64,000 bases of DNA, taken from Streptomyces phaeofaciens. Lineage in GTDB: Bacteria; Actinomycetota; Actinomycetes; Streptomycetales; Streptomycetaceae. Under the pieces are notes generated by a model that was not told where the DNA came from, did not search any database, and saw only the letters and a list, made by a program, of their open reading frames with translations. Position 1 is the stretch's first letter. Each line of letters starts with the position of its first letter. Made by a program: the position numbers and the translations under genes. Where the stretch lies: contig NZ_BMSA01000001.1 of assembly GCF_014648915.1 (NCBI RefSeq), positions 124,001 through 188,000 of the forward strand, given 5' to 3'. Shown here in pieces: positions 1 through 8,304 of the stretch.

Positions 1-248
1 ACGGCGAGATTGTCCTTGACCGCCACCGGTACCCCGGCCAGCGGCAGTTCGGCCAGGCCGGCCCGGGCGGCCACCTCGTCGGCCTCGGCGAGCGCGGCCT
101 CGGCCCGGACCAGCCGGAACGCCCCGATCCGCCCGTCCAGCCGCTCGATCCGCGCCAGGTGCTCGGCCACCACCTCACGCGGCGTGGCCTCCTTCGCCCG
201 TACGGCGGCGGCGATCTCGACGGCGGTCCGGCCGACCCAGCTGGTCAC
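1..248 (-). CDS. Amidase signature family enzyme, N-terminal part (runs off the left edge)
   Basis: Reading the minus strand from a GTG at 246-248 gives an uninterrupted frame to the window edge. The last visible stretch reads AGVPVAVKDNLAV, which matches the GVPxxVKDN segment of amidase-signature hydrolases; its lysine is the base of the family's Ser-cisSer-Lys triad. GGGAG lies five bases upstream of the GTG. An in-frame ATG seven codons further up (266-268) is possible but lacks as good a ribosome site. Only about 82 residues are visible, so the Gly/Ser-rich signature and both catalytic serines lie outside. It follows the FadR-type regulator on the same strand 95 bp downstream and may be co-transcribed with it. 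The substrate cannot be inferred (amide, allophanate or Glu-tRNA are all possible in the family). Confidence 0.8.
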   Translation of the reverse strand, partial: MTSWVGRTAVEIAAAVRAKEATPREVVAEHLARIERLDGRIGAFRLVRAEAALAEADEVAARAGLAELPLAGVPVAVKDNLA

Positions 249-342
249 GGCAGCTCCCTCGGTGTGCATGCGTTACTGGCGAGTACGTAGGGAGAACTGT
301 GCCCCGCCGGGCGCCCCGCGTCGAGAGGCCGCCGTCAGCCGC

Positions 343-1056
343 TCAGGTCCCCACCCGCGCCCTGAGCCACTCCTCCACCTCGCCCACGTGAGCGGCCGCC
401 GCTGCCCGCGCGGCCTCCGGGTCACGGGCGGCCAGCGCGCGGTGGATCGCCGCGTGTTCGCGCCGGGTACGGGCGAACGCGCCCTCCTCCTGGTGGCCGC
501 GCCGGACCCGGGCCCGGAAGGTGCGCGAGGACAGGCCCTCCAGGATCGCCGCCAGGGTCTCGTTGCCGGCGGCGGCCGCGATCGCCCGGTGGAAGGCGAG
601 GTCGTGGGCGAGGATCTCCTCCGGGTCGTCCGTGGCGTTCATCGCCGCCACGTGCTCCGCCACGACGGCCAGTTGCTCCGGGGTGATCCGGGCGGCGGCC
701 AGCGCCGTCGCCGTCGACTCCAGGATCCGCCGGACCTCCAGCAGCTCCACCAGACGCGGCCCGCGCGAGAGGTCCGCGACCACCCCGAACGTCTCCAGCA
801 GGTCCCCGGCCTCCAGCGCCGTCACATAGATCCCGGAGCCGTGCCGGGCCTCCAGCACCCCCAGCACCGTGAGCGCCCGGATCGCCTCCCGCACCGAACT
901 TCGGGAGATGCCCAGCTGCGCCGCGAGATCACGCTCGGTCGGCAGCCGCTGGCCCGGCTCCAACAGCCCCTCGCCGATCATCGCCTTGATCCGCTCGATG
1001 GCGCGCTGCGTCACCGTGCCCCTGGGGGCGGGCCCGCTCCGCGGGGTCTCTTCCAC
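343..1056 (-). CDS. FadR/GntR-family transcriptional regulator (FCD domain)
   Basis: About 237 residues, usual for the FadR subfamily. An N-terminal winged helix (roughly residues 10-75) carries the GntR-like runs GQRLPTERDLAAQLGISR and SSVREAIRALTVLG followed by the wing GSGIYV. An all-helical FCD ligand domain follows (roughly 90-225) with the usual D-x3-H pattern in AHDLAFHRAI and a later HAAIHRAL that could bind metal. I chose the GTG at 1054-1056 because AGGAGAGG lies just upstream; an upstream in-frame start would add 23 weak residues. It is divergent from the deoxysugar operon at 1218, and the gap contains a perfect FadR-like palindrome, so it probably represses that operon in response to a sugar acid or lactone. 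The effector is inferred from the neighbours only. Confidence 0.9.
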   Translation of the reverse strand: MEETPRSGPAPRGTVTQRAIERIKAMIGEGLLEPGQRLPTERDLAAQLGISRSSVREAIRALTVLGVLEARHGSGIYVTALEAGDLLETFGVVADLSRGPRLVELLEVRRILESTATALAAARITPEQLAVVAEHVAAMNATDDPEEILAHDLAFHRAIAAAAGNETLAAILEGLSSRTFRARVRRGHQEEGAFARTRREHAAIHRALAARDPEAARAAAAAHVGEVEEWLRARVGT

Positions 1057-1099
1057 GTGGCCTCTCCTGTCGCCGGTGCGCGGCAGTCTAACCGTGGAG

Positions 1100-1112
1100 G
1101 TGGTCGGACCAC
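1100..1112. promoter_or_regulatory. Palindromic operator, FadR-type
   Basis: GTGGTCGGACCAC is a perfect 13-bp palindrome with a single central base. Its core TGGTCGGACCA fits the TGGTCNGACCA consensus known for FadR-subfamily regulators. It lies between the divergent starts of the regulator (1056) and the SDR gene (1218), 44 bp from the regulator start. Confidence 0.65.
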
Positions 1113-1163
1113 TCGGCCCGGACACCCGGGAAAAGCATGCTGAGGGGTGTTGTCGAGAGGAAG

Positions 1164-1174
1164 TGGTCTGATAA
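1164..1174 (+). promoter_or_regulatory. Possible second, imperfect FadR-type half-operator
   Basis: TGGTCTGATAA repeats the left half of the 1100-1112 palindrome with a degenerate right half. It lies 64 bp downstream of that site and 43 bp before the SDR start, in a locally AT-richer segment that could also be the -10 region. Weak on its own. Confidence 0.35.
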
Positions 1175-1217
1175 ATATGCGAGGCGGTACCCCGTGACCC
1201 CGGAGGGAGAAGGCTGC

Positions 1218-1973
1218 GTGAGCGACTTCGAAGGGCTGACGGCCCTGGTGACCGGCGGTGCCTCCGGCATCGGCCGGGCCACCGCGGAACTCCTGGCCGG
1301 GCGCGGTGCCCGCGTCGCCGTCCTCGACCTGGACCCGTCCGGCGTCGACAAGCCCCTGCTCGGCTATCGCGCCGACGTCGCCGACGACACCTCCGTACGG
1401 GAGGCCGTCGCGGCCGCCGTCGCCGACCTCGGCGGGCTGGACGTCCTGGTCAACAACGCGGGCATCGGCGCCCAGGGCACCGTCGAGGACAACGACGACA
1501 CCGAGTGGCACCGGGTCCTCGACGTCAACGTGGTCGGCATGGTCCGGGTGGCCCGCGCGGCCCTGCCGCATCTGCGCGCCTCCGCCCACGCGGCCGTCGT
1601 CAACACCTGCTCCATCGCCGCCACCGCGGGCCTGCCGCAGCGCGCCCTGTACAGCGCGACCAAGGGCGCGGTGTACTCGCTGACCCTCGCCATGGCCGCC
1701 GACCACGTCCGCGAGGGCATCCGCGTCAACTGCGTCAACCCCGGCACCGCCGACACCCCCTGGGTCGGCCGCCTCCTGGACGCCGCCGACGACCCGGCCG
1801 CCGAACGCGCCGCCCTGGAGGCCCGCCAGCCCACCGGCCGGCTGGTCGGCGCGGACGAGGTCGCGGGCGCCATCGCCTACCTGGCGAGCCCGCTGTCCGG
1901 CGCCACCACCGGCACCGCGCTCGCCGTCGACGGCGGGATGCAGGGCCTGCGCCTGAGGCCGGTGGGCAGGTGA
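1218..1973 (+). CDS. SDR-family dehydrogenase, probable 2-keto-3-deoxy-L-fuconate dehydrogenase type
   Basis: A 251-residue classical short-chain dehydrogenase. The Rossmann motif TGGASGIGRA sits near residues 12-21, NNAG near 79-82, and the catalytic serine region NTCSIAA is followed by the YSATK Tyr/Lys pair near residue 145. The C-terminus AVDGGM is typical of the family. Start GTG 1218 follows a GGAGGGAGAAGG ribosome site; an earlier in-frame ATG at 1137 would overlap the putative operator. It is first in an operon with an aldo/keto reductase, a mutarotase and an amidohydrolase. In the known non-phosphorylated L-fucose route an SDR oxidises 2-keto-3-deoxy-L-fuconate, which is the basis of the call. 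SDR specificity cannot be read from sequence, so an alternative deoxysugar substrate is possible. Confidence 0.85.
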   Translation: MSDFEGLTALVTGGASGIGRATAELLAGRGARVAVLDLDPSGVDKPLLGYRADVADDTSVREAVAAAVADLGGLDVLVNNAGIGAQGTVEDNDDTEWHRVLDVNVVGMVRVARAALPHLRASAHAAVVNTCSIAATAGLPQRALYSATKGAVYSLTLAMAADHVREGIRVNCVNPGTADTPWVGRLLDAADDPAAERAALEARQPTGRLVGADEVAGAIAYLASPLSGATTGTALAVDGGMQGLRLRPVGR

Positions 1974-2938
1974 GCACCCTCGGCCGCAGCGGGGTCGAGG
2001 TCACCGGCCTCGGCCTCGGCGCCGCCCCCCTCGCCAACCTGTACTCCGAGGTCACCGAGGAGCAGGCGCACGCCACCGTGGCCGCCGCCTGGCGGCGGGG
2101 CGTGCGCTACTTCGACACCGCGCCCCACTACGGCCTCGGCCTCTCCGAACGCCGCCTCGGCGCGGCCCTGCGCGAGCACCCGCGCACCGCGTACACCGTC
2201 TCCACGAAGGTGGGGCGGCGGCTGGAGCCCTCGGCGGACGGCGGCGACGACCTCGCCCACGGCTTCGCCGTGCCCGCCACCCACCGCAGGGTCTGGGACT
2301 TCACCGCCGACGGCGTCCGCCGCACCCTGGAGGGCTGCCTGGAACGCCTCGGCCTCGACCGGGTCGACATCGTCTATCTGCACGACCCCGACGACCACGC
2401 CGAACAGGCCTTCCGCGAGGGCTACCCGGCCCTGGAGAAGCTGCGCTCCGAGGGCATGGTCGGGGCGATCGGCGCCGGCATGAACCAGTCCGCGATGCTC
2501 ACCCGCTTCGTCCGCGACACGGACGTCGACGTCGTCCTGTGCGCCGGCCGCTACACCCTCCTCGACCAGAGCGCCCGCGCCGACCTGCTGCCCGCCGCCG
2601 AGGAGCGCGGGGTGTCGGTGGTGATCGGCGGGGCCTTCAACTCGGGCCTGCTGGCCGACCCCGCCCCGACCGCGACCTACGACTACGCGCGGGCCCCCGG
2701 CGAACTGGTCGACAGGGCACTGCGGATGCGGGCCGTCGCCGACCGGCACGGCATCACCCTGCGCGCCGCCGCGCTGGCCTTCTGCGCCGCCCACCCGGCC
2801 GTGGCGAGCGTCCTGGTCGGCGCCCGTTCGGCGGCCGAGGCCGAGGACTGCGCCGAGCAGTTCGCGACCCCCGTACCCGCCGCGTTCTGGCGGGAGCTGC
2901 GCGACACCGGCCTGCTCCCCGCGCGGGAGGCGTCATGA
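1970..2938 (+). CDS. Aldo/keto reductase, probable L-fucose (D-threo-aldose) 1-dehydrogenase
   Basis: 322 residues, standard AKR length. The barrel motif YFDTAPHYGLGLSERRLG supplies catalytic Asp (about 49) and Tyr (about 54). The Lys follows in STKVG (about 80) and the His in IVYLHDPD (about 138), completing the AKR tetrad. The GTG start overlaps the SDR stop as GTGA, so translation is probably coupled. AKR enzymes of this type oxidise L-fucose or D-arabinose at C1 to the lactone with NAD(P). The mutarotase and lactonase encoded immediately downstream fit that chemistry: the mutarotase supplies the right anomer and the lactonase opens the product. Specificity is inferred from this context. 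Confidence 0.87.
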   Translation: MSTLGRSGVEVTGLGLGAAPLANLYSEVTEEQAHATVAAAWRRGVRYFDTAPHYGLGLSERRLGAALREHPRTAYTVSTKVGRRLEPSADGGDDLAHGFAVPATHRRVWDFTADGVRRTLEGCLERLGLDRVDIVYLHDPDDHAEQAFREGYPALEKLRSEGMVGAIGAGMNQSAMLTRFVRDTDVDVVLCAGRYTLLDQSARADLLPAAEERGVSVVIGGAFNSGLLADPAPTATYDYARAPGELVDRALRMRAVADRHGITLRAAALAFCAAHPAVASVLVGARSAAEAEDCAEQFATPVPAAFWRELRDTGLLPAREAS

Positions 2939-3249
2939 GGGTCGCCCTGCACACCAAGGTCCGCGCCGACCGCGTCGCCGCCTACGAGGCCGCCCACCGC
3001 CAGGTCCCCGAGGAACTCACCCACGCCATCCGGGCCGCCGGCGTCACCTCCTGGACGATCTGGCGCAGCCGCACCGACCTGTTCCACGTCCTGGAGTGCG
3101 AGGACTACGCCCGGCTGCTCGCCGAGCTGGAGCGGCTGCCCGTCAACGTGGCCTGGCAGGCCCGCATGGCCGAACTCCTCGACGTGGTGCACGACTACTC
3201 CGGCGAGGGCGCGGACGCCGGCCTGCCCGTCGTGTGGGAGCTGCCGTGA
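2935..3249 (+). CDS. L-rhamnose/L-fucose mutarotase family protein
   Basis: A 104-residue protein, exactly the usual size of RhaM-like mutarotases with a dimeric ferredoxin-like fold. It starts MRVALHTKVR, contains a Y-x3-H pattern (YEAAHRQVPEEL) and the tryptophan-rich segment SWTIWRSRTDLFHVLE, and ends with NVAWQARMAEL, all characteristic of the family. It interconverts alpha and beta anomers of a 6-deoxysugar. The ATG overlaps the AKR stop (ATGA), so it is the third gene of a coupled operon. Whether the sugar is L-fucose or L-rhamnose is not determined by sequence; the neighbouring dehydrogenase and lactonase favour fucose. Confidence 0.85.
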   Translation: MRVALHTKVRADRVAAYEAAHRQVPEELTHAIRAAGVTSWTIWRSRTDLFHVLECEDYARLLAELERLPVNVAWQARMAELLDVVHDYSGEGADAGLPVVWELP

Positions 3250-4079
3250 CCGTCGACGCCCACCACCACGTCTGGGACCTCTCGGTACGCGACCAGGACT
3301 GGATCGGTGCGGACAGCCCGCTGCGGCGCGACTTCACCGTGGCGGACCTCGCCCCCGAGGCCCGCGCCGCCGGAGTCGACCGTACGGTCCTCGTCCAGAC
3401 GGTCACCGTGGCCGAGGAGACCCCCGAATTCCTCGCCCTGGCGGCCGCGCACGACCTGGTCGCCGCCGTCGTGGGCTGGACCGACCTCACCCGCCCGGAC
3501 GTCGCCGCCGAACTGGCCCGCCTGCGCGCGCTCCCCGGCGGCCGGTACCTCAGGGGAATCCGCCACCAGGTCCAGGGCGAACCCGAGCCCGAGTGGCTGC
3601 TGCGCCCGGACGTCCGCCGGGGTCTGGCCGCCGTCGCCGAGGCGGGCCTGGTCTACGACCTGGTCGTCCTCCCGCACCAGCTGCCCGCGTGCGCCGGGGC
3701 GGCCGCCTCCCTGCCCGGCCTCACCTTCGTCCTGGATCACCTGGGCAAACCGCCCGTCGCCGCCCGGACCCCGCAGCCCTGGGCGTCCGGCCTGCGCGCC
3801 CTGGCGGCCCTGCCGAACACCGTCTGCAAGCTCTCCGGCCTGGTCACCGAGGCCGACCCCGCCTCCTGGACCGTCGACGACCTGCGCCCGTACGCCGACA
3901 CGGTCCTGGACGCCTTCGGCCCCGGGCGCCTGATGTTCGGCTCGGACTGGCCGGTGTGCACGCTCGCCGCCTCCTACGGCGAAGTGACCGCCGCCGCCCG
4001 GGAGCTGACGTCCGGCCTGAGCGCGGCCGAGCGCGCCGAGGTCTTCGACGGCACCGCCACCCGCGTCTACGGCCTCTGA
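3246..4079 (+). CDS. Amidohydrolase-2 family lactonase, probable L-fuconolactonase
   Basis: A 277-residue TIM-barrel amidohydrolase. The N-terminal metal motif is DAHHHVWD (residues 4-11), a middle DHLGKP lies near residue 164, and GSDWPV near residue 232 carries the catalytic Asp. This set is typical of COG3618 sugar lactonases, which hydrolyse L-fucono- or L-rhamnono-lactone. The GTG start overlaps the mutarotase stop (GTGA). It is the last gene of the operon, and its 3' end overlaps the convergent membrane protein by 13 bp. The expected dehydratase for the resulting aldonate is not in the visible sequence and could lie to the left or elsewhere. Confidence 0.87.
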   Translation: MTVDAHHHVWDLSVRDQDWIGADSPLRRDFTVADLAPEARAAGVDRTVLVQTVTVAEETPEFLALAAAHDLVAAVVGWTDLTRPDVAAELARLRALPGGRYLRGIRHQVQGEPEPEWLLRPDVRRGLAAVAEAGLVYDLVVLPHQLPACAGAAASLPGLTFVLDHLGKPPVAARTPQPWASGLRALAALPNTVCKLSGLVTEADPASWTVDDLRPYADTVLDAFGPGRLMFGSDWPVCTLAASYGEVTAAARELTSGLSAAERAEVFDGTATRVYGL

Positions 4080-5488
4080 ACCGTCGCCGCCAGCCGGGTC
4101 GGCGGCAGGTACTCCCGCACATAGGTCCGCTCCCAGCAGGCGCCCGTCTCGCGCAGCTCCCGCCGGCTGGTGTAGCGGTAGCGGAAGAGCCGGGCGCGGA
4201 CATGGCGGGGCGGCCGGTCCGGCGGGAACGGCGAACGGCGCAGCAGCCTCAGCGTGTCCGGGTCGTTCTCCAGCAGCCGCTCCACCAGCGCCCCGAACCA
4301 GGGCGCCGCGTAGGAGGGGGAGAGCGCGGCGAACCACATCAGCCAGTCCAGCCGCAGATGGTAGGGCGCGAACTGGCGCGGCCAGCGCCGTGGATCGCCC
4401 GGCTTGCCCTTGAACTCGTACTCCCGCCAGTCGGAGTCCGCACGCGGTACGTCGTCCAGGGTGCCCTCGACGACCACCTCGTGGCGGACCCGGCTCACGC
4501 TGCCGAACGCGCCGTAGGTGTTGACCAGATGGAGCGGGTCGAAGGAGCGGTTCATGACCTGGCGGCGCGAGAGCATGTTCATCACCGGGTGGCGGCTCAG
4601 CGCGACGAGGAGTGCGGCCACGGCGAGCACCACCACCTCGTACCAGAGCGGCGTGGCGGGGAAGGACCGGTGCCCGGAGGGCAGGTCCAGGGCGGGCACG
4701 GCCAGGACGATGGCGATCCAGTTCAGCCAGGCGAAGTTGCCCGACAGCACCAGCCACAGCTGGGTAAGGATCATCAGGGACGCGGCGGCCGTCGCCACCG
4801 GCTGCGGGGTGAACAGCAGGAACGGCACGACCAGCTGGGTGACGTGGTTGACGGCCACCTCGACGCGGTGCAGCGGCTTCGGCAGATGGTGGAAGAACCA
4901 GCTCAGCGGGCCCGGCATCGGCTGCGTCTCGTGGTGGTGGTCGAGACAGGTCAGCTTCCGCCAGCACGCGTCGCCCCGCATCTTGATCAGACCCGCGCCG
5001 AACTCCACCCGGAACAGGATCCAGCGCAGCAGGAAGAGCACCAGGACCGGCGGGGCCACCTCGTCGTTGCCGAGGAAGACCGCGAGGAAGCCGGTCTCCA
5101 GGAGCAGCGACTCCCAGCCGAACGCGTACCAGGTCTGTCCGACGTTGACGATGGACAGGTACAGCGCCCAGGGCACCGCCCAGAGCAGCATCGCGGCCCC
5201 CAGCGGCAGCAGGCCGTCCAGCCCCGCCAGCAGCGCCGCCGACACCGCGCACCCGGCCCAGGCGCAGCCCGCGAACAGCCGGTCGGAGTAGCGCAGCTGG
5301 AACAGGCTCGGCGCCCGCCGGAACTCCACCCGCGCCACGAAACGGGGGATCGGCAGCATCCCGCGCTCACCCAGCAGCGCGCGGAACTGGAGGGCCGCCG
5401 TCAGGAACGCGACCAGGTACACGGCGGCCAGCGCCCGCTGGAAGACCAGCCGGCTCAGCTCGTACCCGGGTGCGCTGAACCACTCCAC
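4067..5488 (-). CDS. Lipase maturation factor (LMF) family membrane protein
   Basis: A 473-residue protein with about seven to nine hydrophobic segments in its first 310 residues, followed by a soluble C-terminal domain. Family hallmarks are YAFGWESLLLETGF, LLRWILFRVEFGAGLIKMRG and CLDHHHETQPMP in the membrane half, and NTYGAFGSV, WREYEFKGKPGD and FAPYHLRLDWLMWF in the soluble part. Eukaryotic LMF1 helps fold lipases in the ER; bacterial members are widespread in actinobacteria with no settled role. The ATG at 5486-5488 gives the conserved start before the first helix. It is convergent with the lactonase gene (13-bp overlap) and divergent from the small secreted protein at 5617. A link to secreted lipases is conjecture. 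Confidence 0.88.
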   Translation of the reverse strand: MEWFSAPGYELSRLVFQRALAAVYLVAFLTAALQFRALLGERGMLPIPRFVARVEFRRAPSLFQLRYSDRLFAGCAWAGCAVSAALLAGLDGLLPLGAAMLLWAVPWALYLSIVNVGQTWYAFGWESLLLETGFLAVFLGNDEVAPPVLVLFLLRWILFRVEFGAGLIKMRGDACWRKLTCLDHHHETQPMPGPLSWFFHHLPKPLHRVEVAVNHVTQLVVPFLLFTPQPVATAAASLMILTQLWLVLSGNFAWLNWIAIVLAVPALDLPSGHRSFPATPLWYEVVVLAVAALLVALSRHPVMNMLSRRQVMNRSFDPLHLVNTYGAFGSVSRVRHEVVVEGTLDDVPRADSDWREYEFKGKPGDPRRWPRQFAPYHLRLDWLMWFAALSPSYAAPWFGALVERLLENDPDTLRLLRRSPFPPDRPPRHVRARLFRYRYTSRRELRETGACWERTYVREYLPPTRLAATVQRP

Positions 5489-5616
5489 GACCGTGTGCTC
5501 CTCCGTTCCATTCTGACCCCGTCACCGTGGGTGTCCCCGTCCTCCGTTTGCGTAACCCTGCCGGGTGAAGCAGACAATAAGGGACGAAATTACCTCGGGT
5601 GATCCAGGAGAACGCG

Positions 5617-6045
5617 GTGCGACTACCCACGACAGTCCTCGTCACCGTCGCCGCGCTCGCGGCGGCGTTCCTCGTTGCCGGGCGCGGCGCCGAGGCGGTC
5701 ACGGACCCGGCGCCCGGTACCCGGGTCGTCGTCCCGGCCGCCGAGGCGCGCGACGCCCTCGCCGATCCCTTCGGCTCCGACCTCGAATCCGCCCTCGGTC
5801 CCGACGAGGTCGGCCCCGAGACCGTCCCCGAGATCCCGGACCTGCCCGACGGCGGCGGCCTGGTCCCGGACGGGCCCGACGAGTCCGACACGGCGGACGC
5901 CGGCGGAGCGGTCCCCGAGGGCCCCGACGCCGAGGCGTCCGAACCCAGGACGCCCGGCGAGCCCGCGACGGCCGGCGCCGACGCGCTCGCTCCCGCCGAC
6001 ACCGTCTTCGGCAGCCCCGTCGACGCCCTCGCCGGCGGACGGTGA
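5617..6045 (+). CDS. Small secreted acidic Pro/Ala-rich protein, unknown function
   Basis: 142 residues. An N-terminal signal peptide (VRLPTTVLVTVAALAAAFLV, then AGRGAEA) is followed by a low-complexity region rich in Asp, Glu, Pro, Gly and Ala with no cysteines. AGGAG at 5606-5610 is six bases before the GTG at 5617, which decides that start over the GTG at 5599. Codon third positions are strongly GC, so the frame looks genuinely coding. I recognise no domain. It sits between the LMF-like gene and the SpoIIE phosphatase, 53 bp before the latter. Confidence 0.7.
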   Translation: MRLPTTVLVTVAALAAAFLVAGRGAEAVTDPAPGTRVVVPAAEARDALADPFGSDLESALGPDEVGPETVPEIPDLPDGGGLVPDGPDESDTADAGGAVPEGPDAEASEPRTPGEPATAGADALAPADTVFGSPVDALAGGR

Positions 6046-6098
6046 TCCGCACCCGCTCCCCGGTCGAAGAATCGGGCAAATCCTGGCAAGGTGGCCCC

Positions 6099-8186
6099 AT
6101 GGTTGAACGGGGAGCGAGCGCCCTGTCACTCCCGGACGACTGGCCCGCCCACCCGGATCCGATCCTGGCGCTCAACCGTATGGGCAGCTTCGACTGGGAC
6201 CTGGACTCGGGGCTGTTCCACATGGATGCCCGGGCGCACGAGATCTTCGACCTGAGGCCGGACGAGTTCGACGGCGACCCGGCCTCCCTCGCCGTGCGCG
6301 TCCCGCAGGCCGAGGGCATCCGGCTGGACGAACTGGTCTCCCAGGCCATCAAGGACGGCAGCGAGAACTATGGCGCCTACTTCCGTATGCGGCTGCGCGA
6401 CGGAACCCTGCGCTGGACCCACACCCAGGGCTACATCCGGCGCGACGGCACCGGCCGCCCCCGCCGGATCGTCGGCATCGTCCGCGACGCCACCGAGGAG
6501 CTGAGCCACCTCGCCGCCCGCGGCGACGAGACGTCCGTCGAGGACGCCCGGCAGGAGCAGACCAACGTCGTCCGGCTGACCACGGCCGCCCTGGCGCACG
6601 CCCGGACCGTGCAGGACGTCATCGACGTCCTCAAGGACACCCAGGGCCTGACCCACCTCGGCGCGACCAGCCTCGTCATGGGCCTGGTCGAGGCCGGCCG
6701 CATCCGGCTGATCGCCGAGGGACCCGAGGGCAGCTTCGTCCCCGGCACCCTGGTCACCCGGATCGACGAGCCGTACCCGATGAGCGAGGTCGTACGGACC
6801 CTCACCCCCCGGTTCATCGAGTCGGCGGAGGAGTTCGCGGCCGGCTACCCCGTGCTGTGGCCGCACATCACCGACCTGAAGATCACCTCGGCCGCCTATC
6901 TGCCGCTCATCGTCCAGGCCCGCCCGATCGGTGCGATGGGCCTGCTCTACAGCAACCGCGCGGGGTTCGCCGCGGAGGAGCGCAACATCCTCGTCGCCCT
7001 CGGCAGCAGCATCGCCCAGAGCCTCCAGCGCGCCATGTTCTACGAGCAGGAGAAGGACATCGCGCAGGGCCTCCAGCAGGCCATGCTGCCGCGCACCATC
7101 CCCGGCGTGCCCGGCGCCGACATCGCCGTCCGCTACCGCGCCGCCACCATCGGCGGCTCCCTGGGCCGGGACATCGGCGGCGACTGGTACGACGTCATCC
7201 CGCTGCCCGGCGGCCGGGTCGGCGCCGTCATCGGTGACGTCCAGGGCCACGACACCCACGCGGCCGCCGTCATGGGCCAGCTGCGCATCGTCCTGCGGGC
7301 CTACGCGGCCGAGGGCCACACCCCGGCCACGGTGATGGCCCGCGCCTCCGTCTTCCTGCACGAACTCGACACCGACCGCTTCGCCACCTGCCTCTACACC
7401 GAGGCCGACCTCTCCACCGGGGTCGTCCAGGTGGTCCGCGCCGGGCACATCGACCCGCTGCTGCGCGGTCCCGACGGGGCCTGCCGGCGCGTCCCCGTCC
7501 CCGGCGGGCTGCCGCTCGGGCTCTCCGCCGAGTTCGGCAGCCTCGAGTACCCCGTCGGCACCATCGAGCTGGACCCCGGCCACACCCTGCTGCTGTGCAC
7601 CGACGGCCTGGTCGAAGCGCCCGGGACCGACCTCGACGACGGGATGCGCGACCTCGCCGCCCTCATCGCCGCGGGCCCCGAGGACGTACGGAAACTCGCC
7701 GACCGGCTGATCGACATCGCCGAGGAGCGTGGCGGGGACGACGACGTCGCCCTGCTCCTGCTGCGCCGGCGCGGCCTCGACAGCCCGCAGACCGGCGGCC
7801 GGCTCCAGCAGCACGTCGCCCCCGGCGACCCCGAGGCGCTCACCGAGGCCCGGCACATGATCCGCGCCGCCGTGCGCACCTGGGGCGCCGGGCACCGGAC
7901 CGACGAGATCGAGCTGGTCGCCGACGAGCTGATCACCAACGCCCTGATGCACACCGAGGGCGCCGCGATCGTCACCCTGCGGGTCCTCACCGGCGGCGGC
8001 AGACGGCTGCGTGTCGAGGTCGAGGACTCCTCCAGCGCCCTGCCGCGCCGCCGCGAGGCCGGGGAGTCGGGCGTGTCCGGACGCGGCCTGCTCCTGGTGG
8101 ACCTGCTCACGGACGTCTGGGGCGTGGAGGCACGGGGCGGCGGCAAGTGCGTGTGGTGCGAGTTCATCGTCCCGGACGACTCCTGA
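6099..8186 (+). CDS. PAS-GAF-SpoIIE (PP2C) phosphatase with C-terminal anti-sigma-type kinase domain
   Basis: 695 residues with a multidomain layout common in Streptomyces. A PAS_3-like sensor (about 20-130, with DGTLRWTHTQGYI) precedes a GAF domain (about 155-320). Next comes the SpoIIE/PP2C phosphatase (about 335-550) with GRDIGGDWYDVIPL, IGDVQGHDTHAA and LLLCTDGLVEAPG supplying metal-binding aspartates. Last is a HATPase_c domain (about 570-690) with the ELVADELITNAL N-box. Such proteins act in partner-switching, dephosphorylating anti-anti-sigma factors while the kinase part can act as an anti-sigma. No transmembrane segment is visible, so it is cytoplasmic. Its stop codon lies in the first unit of a three-copy 17-bp repeat. 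No anti-anti-sigma gene lies beside it, so its partner is elsewhere. Confidence 0.92.
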   Translation: MVERGASALSLPDDWPAHPDPILALNRMGSFDWDLDSGLFHMDARAHEIFDLRPDEFDGDPASLAVRVPQAEGIRLDELVSQAIKDGSENYGAYFRMRLRDGTLRWTHTQGYIRRDGTGRPRRIVGIVRDATEELSHLAARGDETSVEDARQEQTNVVRLTTAALAHARTVQDVIDVLKDTQGLTHLGATSLVMGLVEAGRIRLIAEGPEGSFVPGTLVTRIDEPYPMSEVVRTLTPRFIESAEEFAAGYPVLWPHITDLKITSAAYLPLIVQARPIGAMGLLYSNRAGFAAEERNILVALGSSIAQSLQRAMFYEQEKDIAQGLQQAMLPRTIPGVPGADIAVRYRAATIGGSLGRDIGGDWYDVIPLPGGRVGAVIGDVQGHDTHAAAVMGQLRIVLRAYAAEGHTPATVMARASVFLHELDTDRFATCLYTEADLSTGVVQVVRAGHIDPLLRGPDGACRRVPVPGGLPLGLSAEFGSLEYPVGTIELDPGHTLLLCTDGLVEAPGTDLDDGMRDLAALIAAGPEDVRKLADRLIDIAEERGGDDDVALLLLRRRGLDSPQTGGRLQQHVAPGDPEALTEARHMIRAAVRTWGAGHRTDEIELVADELITNALMHTEGAAIVTLRVLTGGGRRLRVEVEDSSSALPRRREAGESGVSGRGLLLVDLLTDVWGVEARGGGKCVWCEFIVPDDS

Positions 8187-8221
8187 ACCCGGACGACTCC
8201 TGAACCCGGACGGCTCCTGAA
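8171..8221 (+). repeat. Three tandem 17-bp repeats carrying stop codons in all three frames
   Basis: The unit CCCGGACGACTCCTGAA occurs at 8171-8187 and 8188-8204, and with one change (GGC for GAC) at 8205-8221. Each unit contains TGA. Because 17 is not a multiple of three, the stops at 8184, 8201 and 8218 fall in three different frames. The first is the stop of the SpoIIE phosphatase gene. The array looks like a local slippage duplication. Confidence 0.9.
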
Positions 8222-8304
8222 CCGGGTCGGCTCGTGCCCCCGGCCGACATTCCGGGCACCCGTCCCTCCGGAGCGGCCCCGGCCCCGCGTGGCACTCTGG
8301 ACGT

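Noticed and set aside
5540..5616. Possible promoter TTGCGT with a downstream ACAATA before the small secreted protein
   Set aside because: The spacing between the two boxes is about 20 bp, outside the normal range, so no confident promoter can be named.
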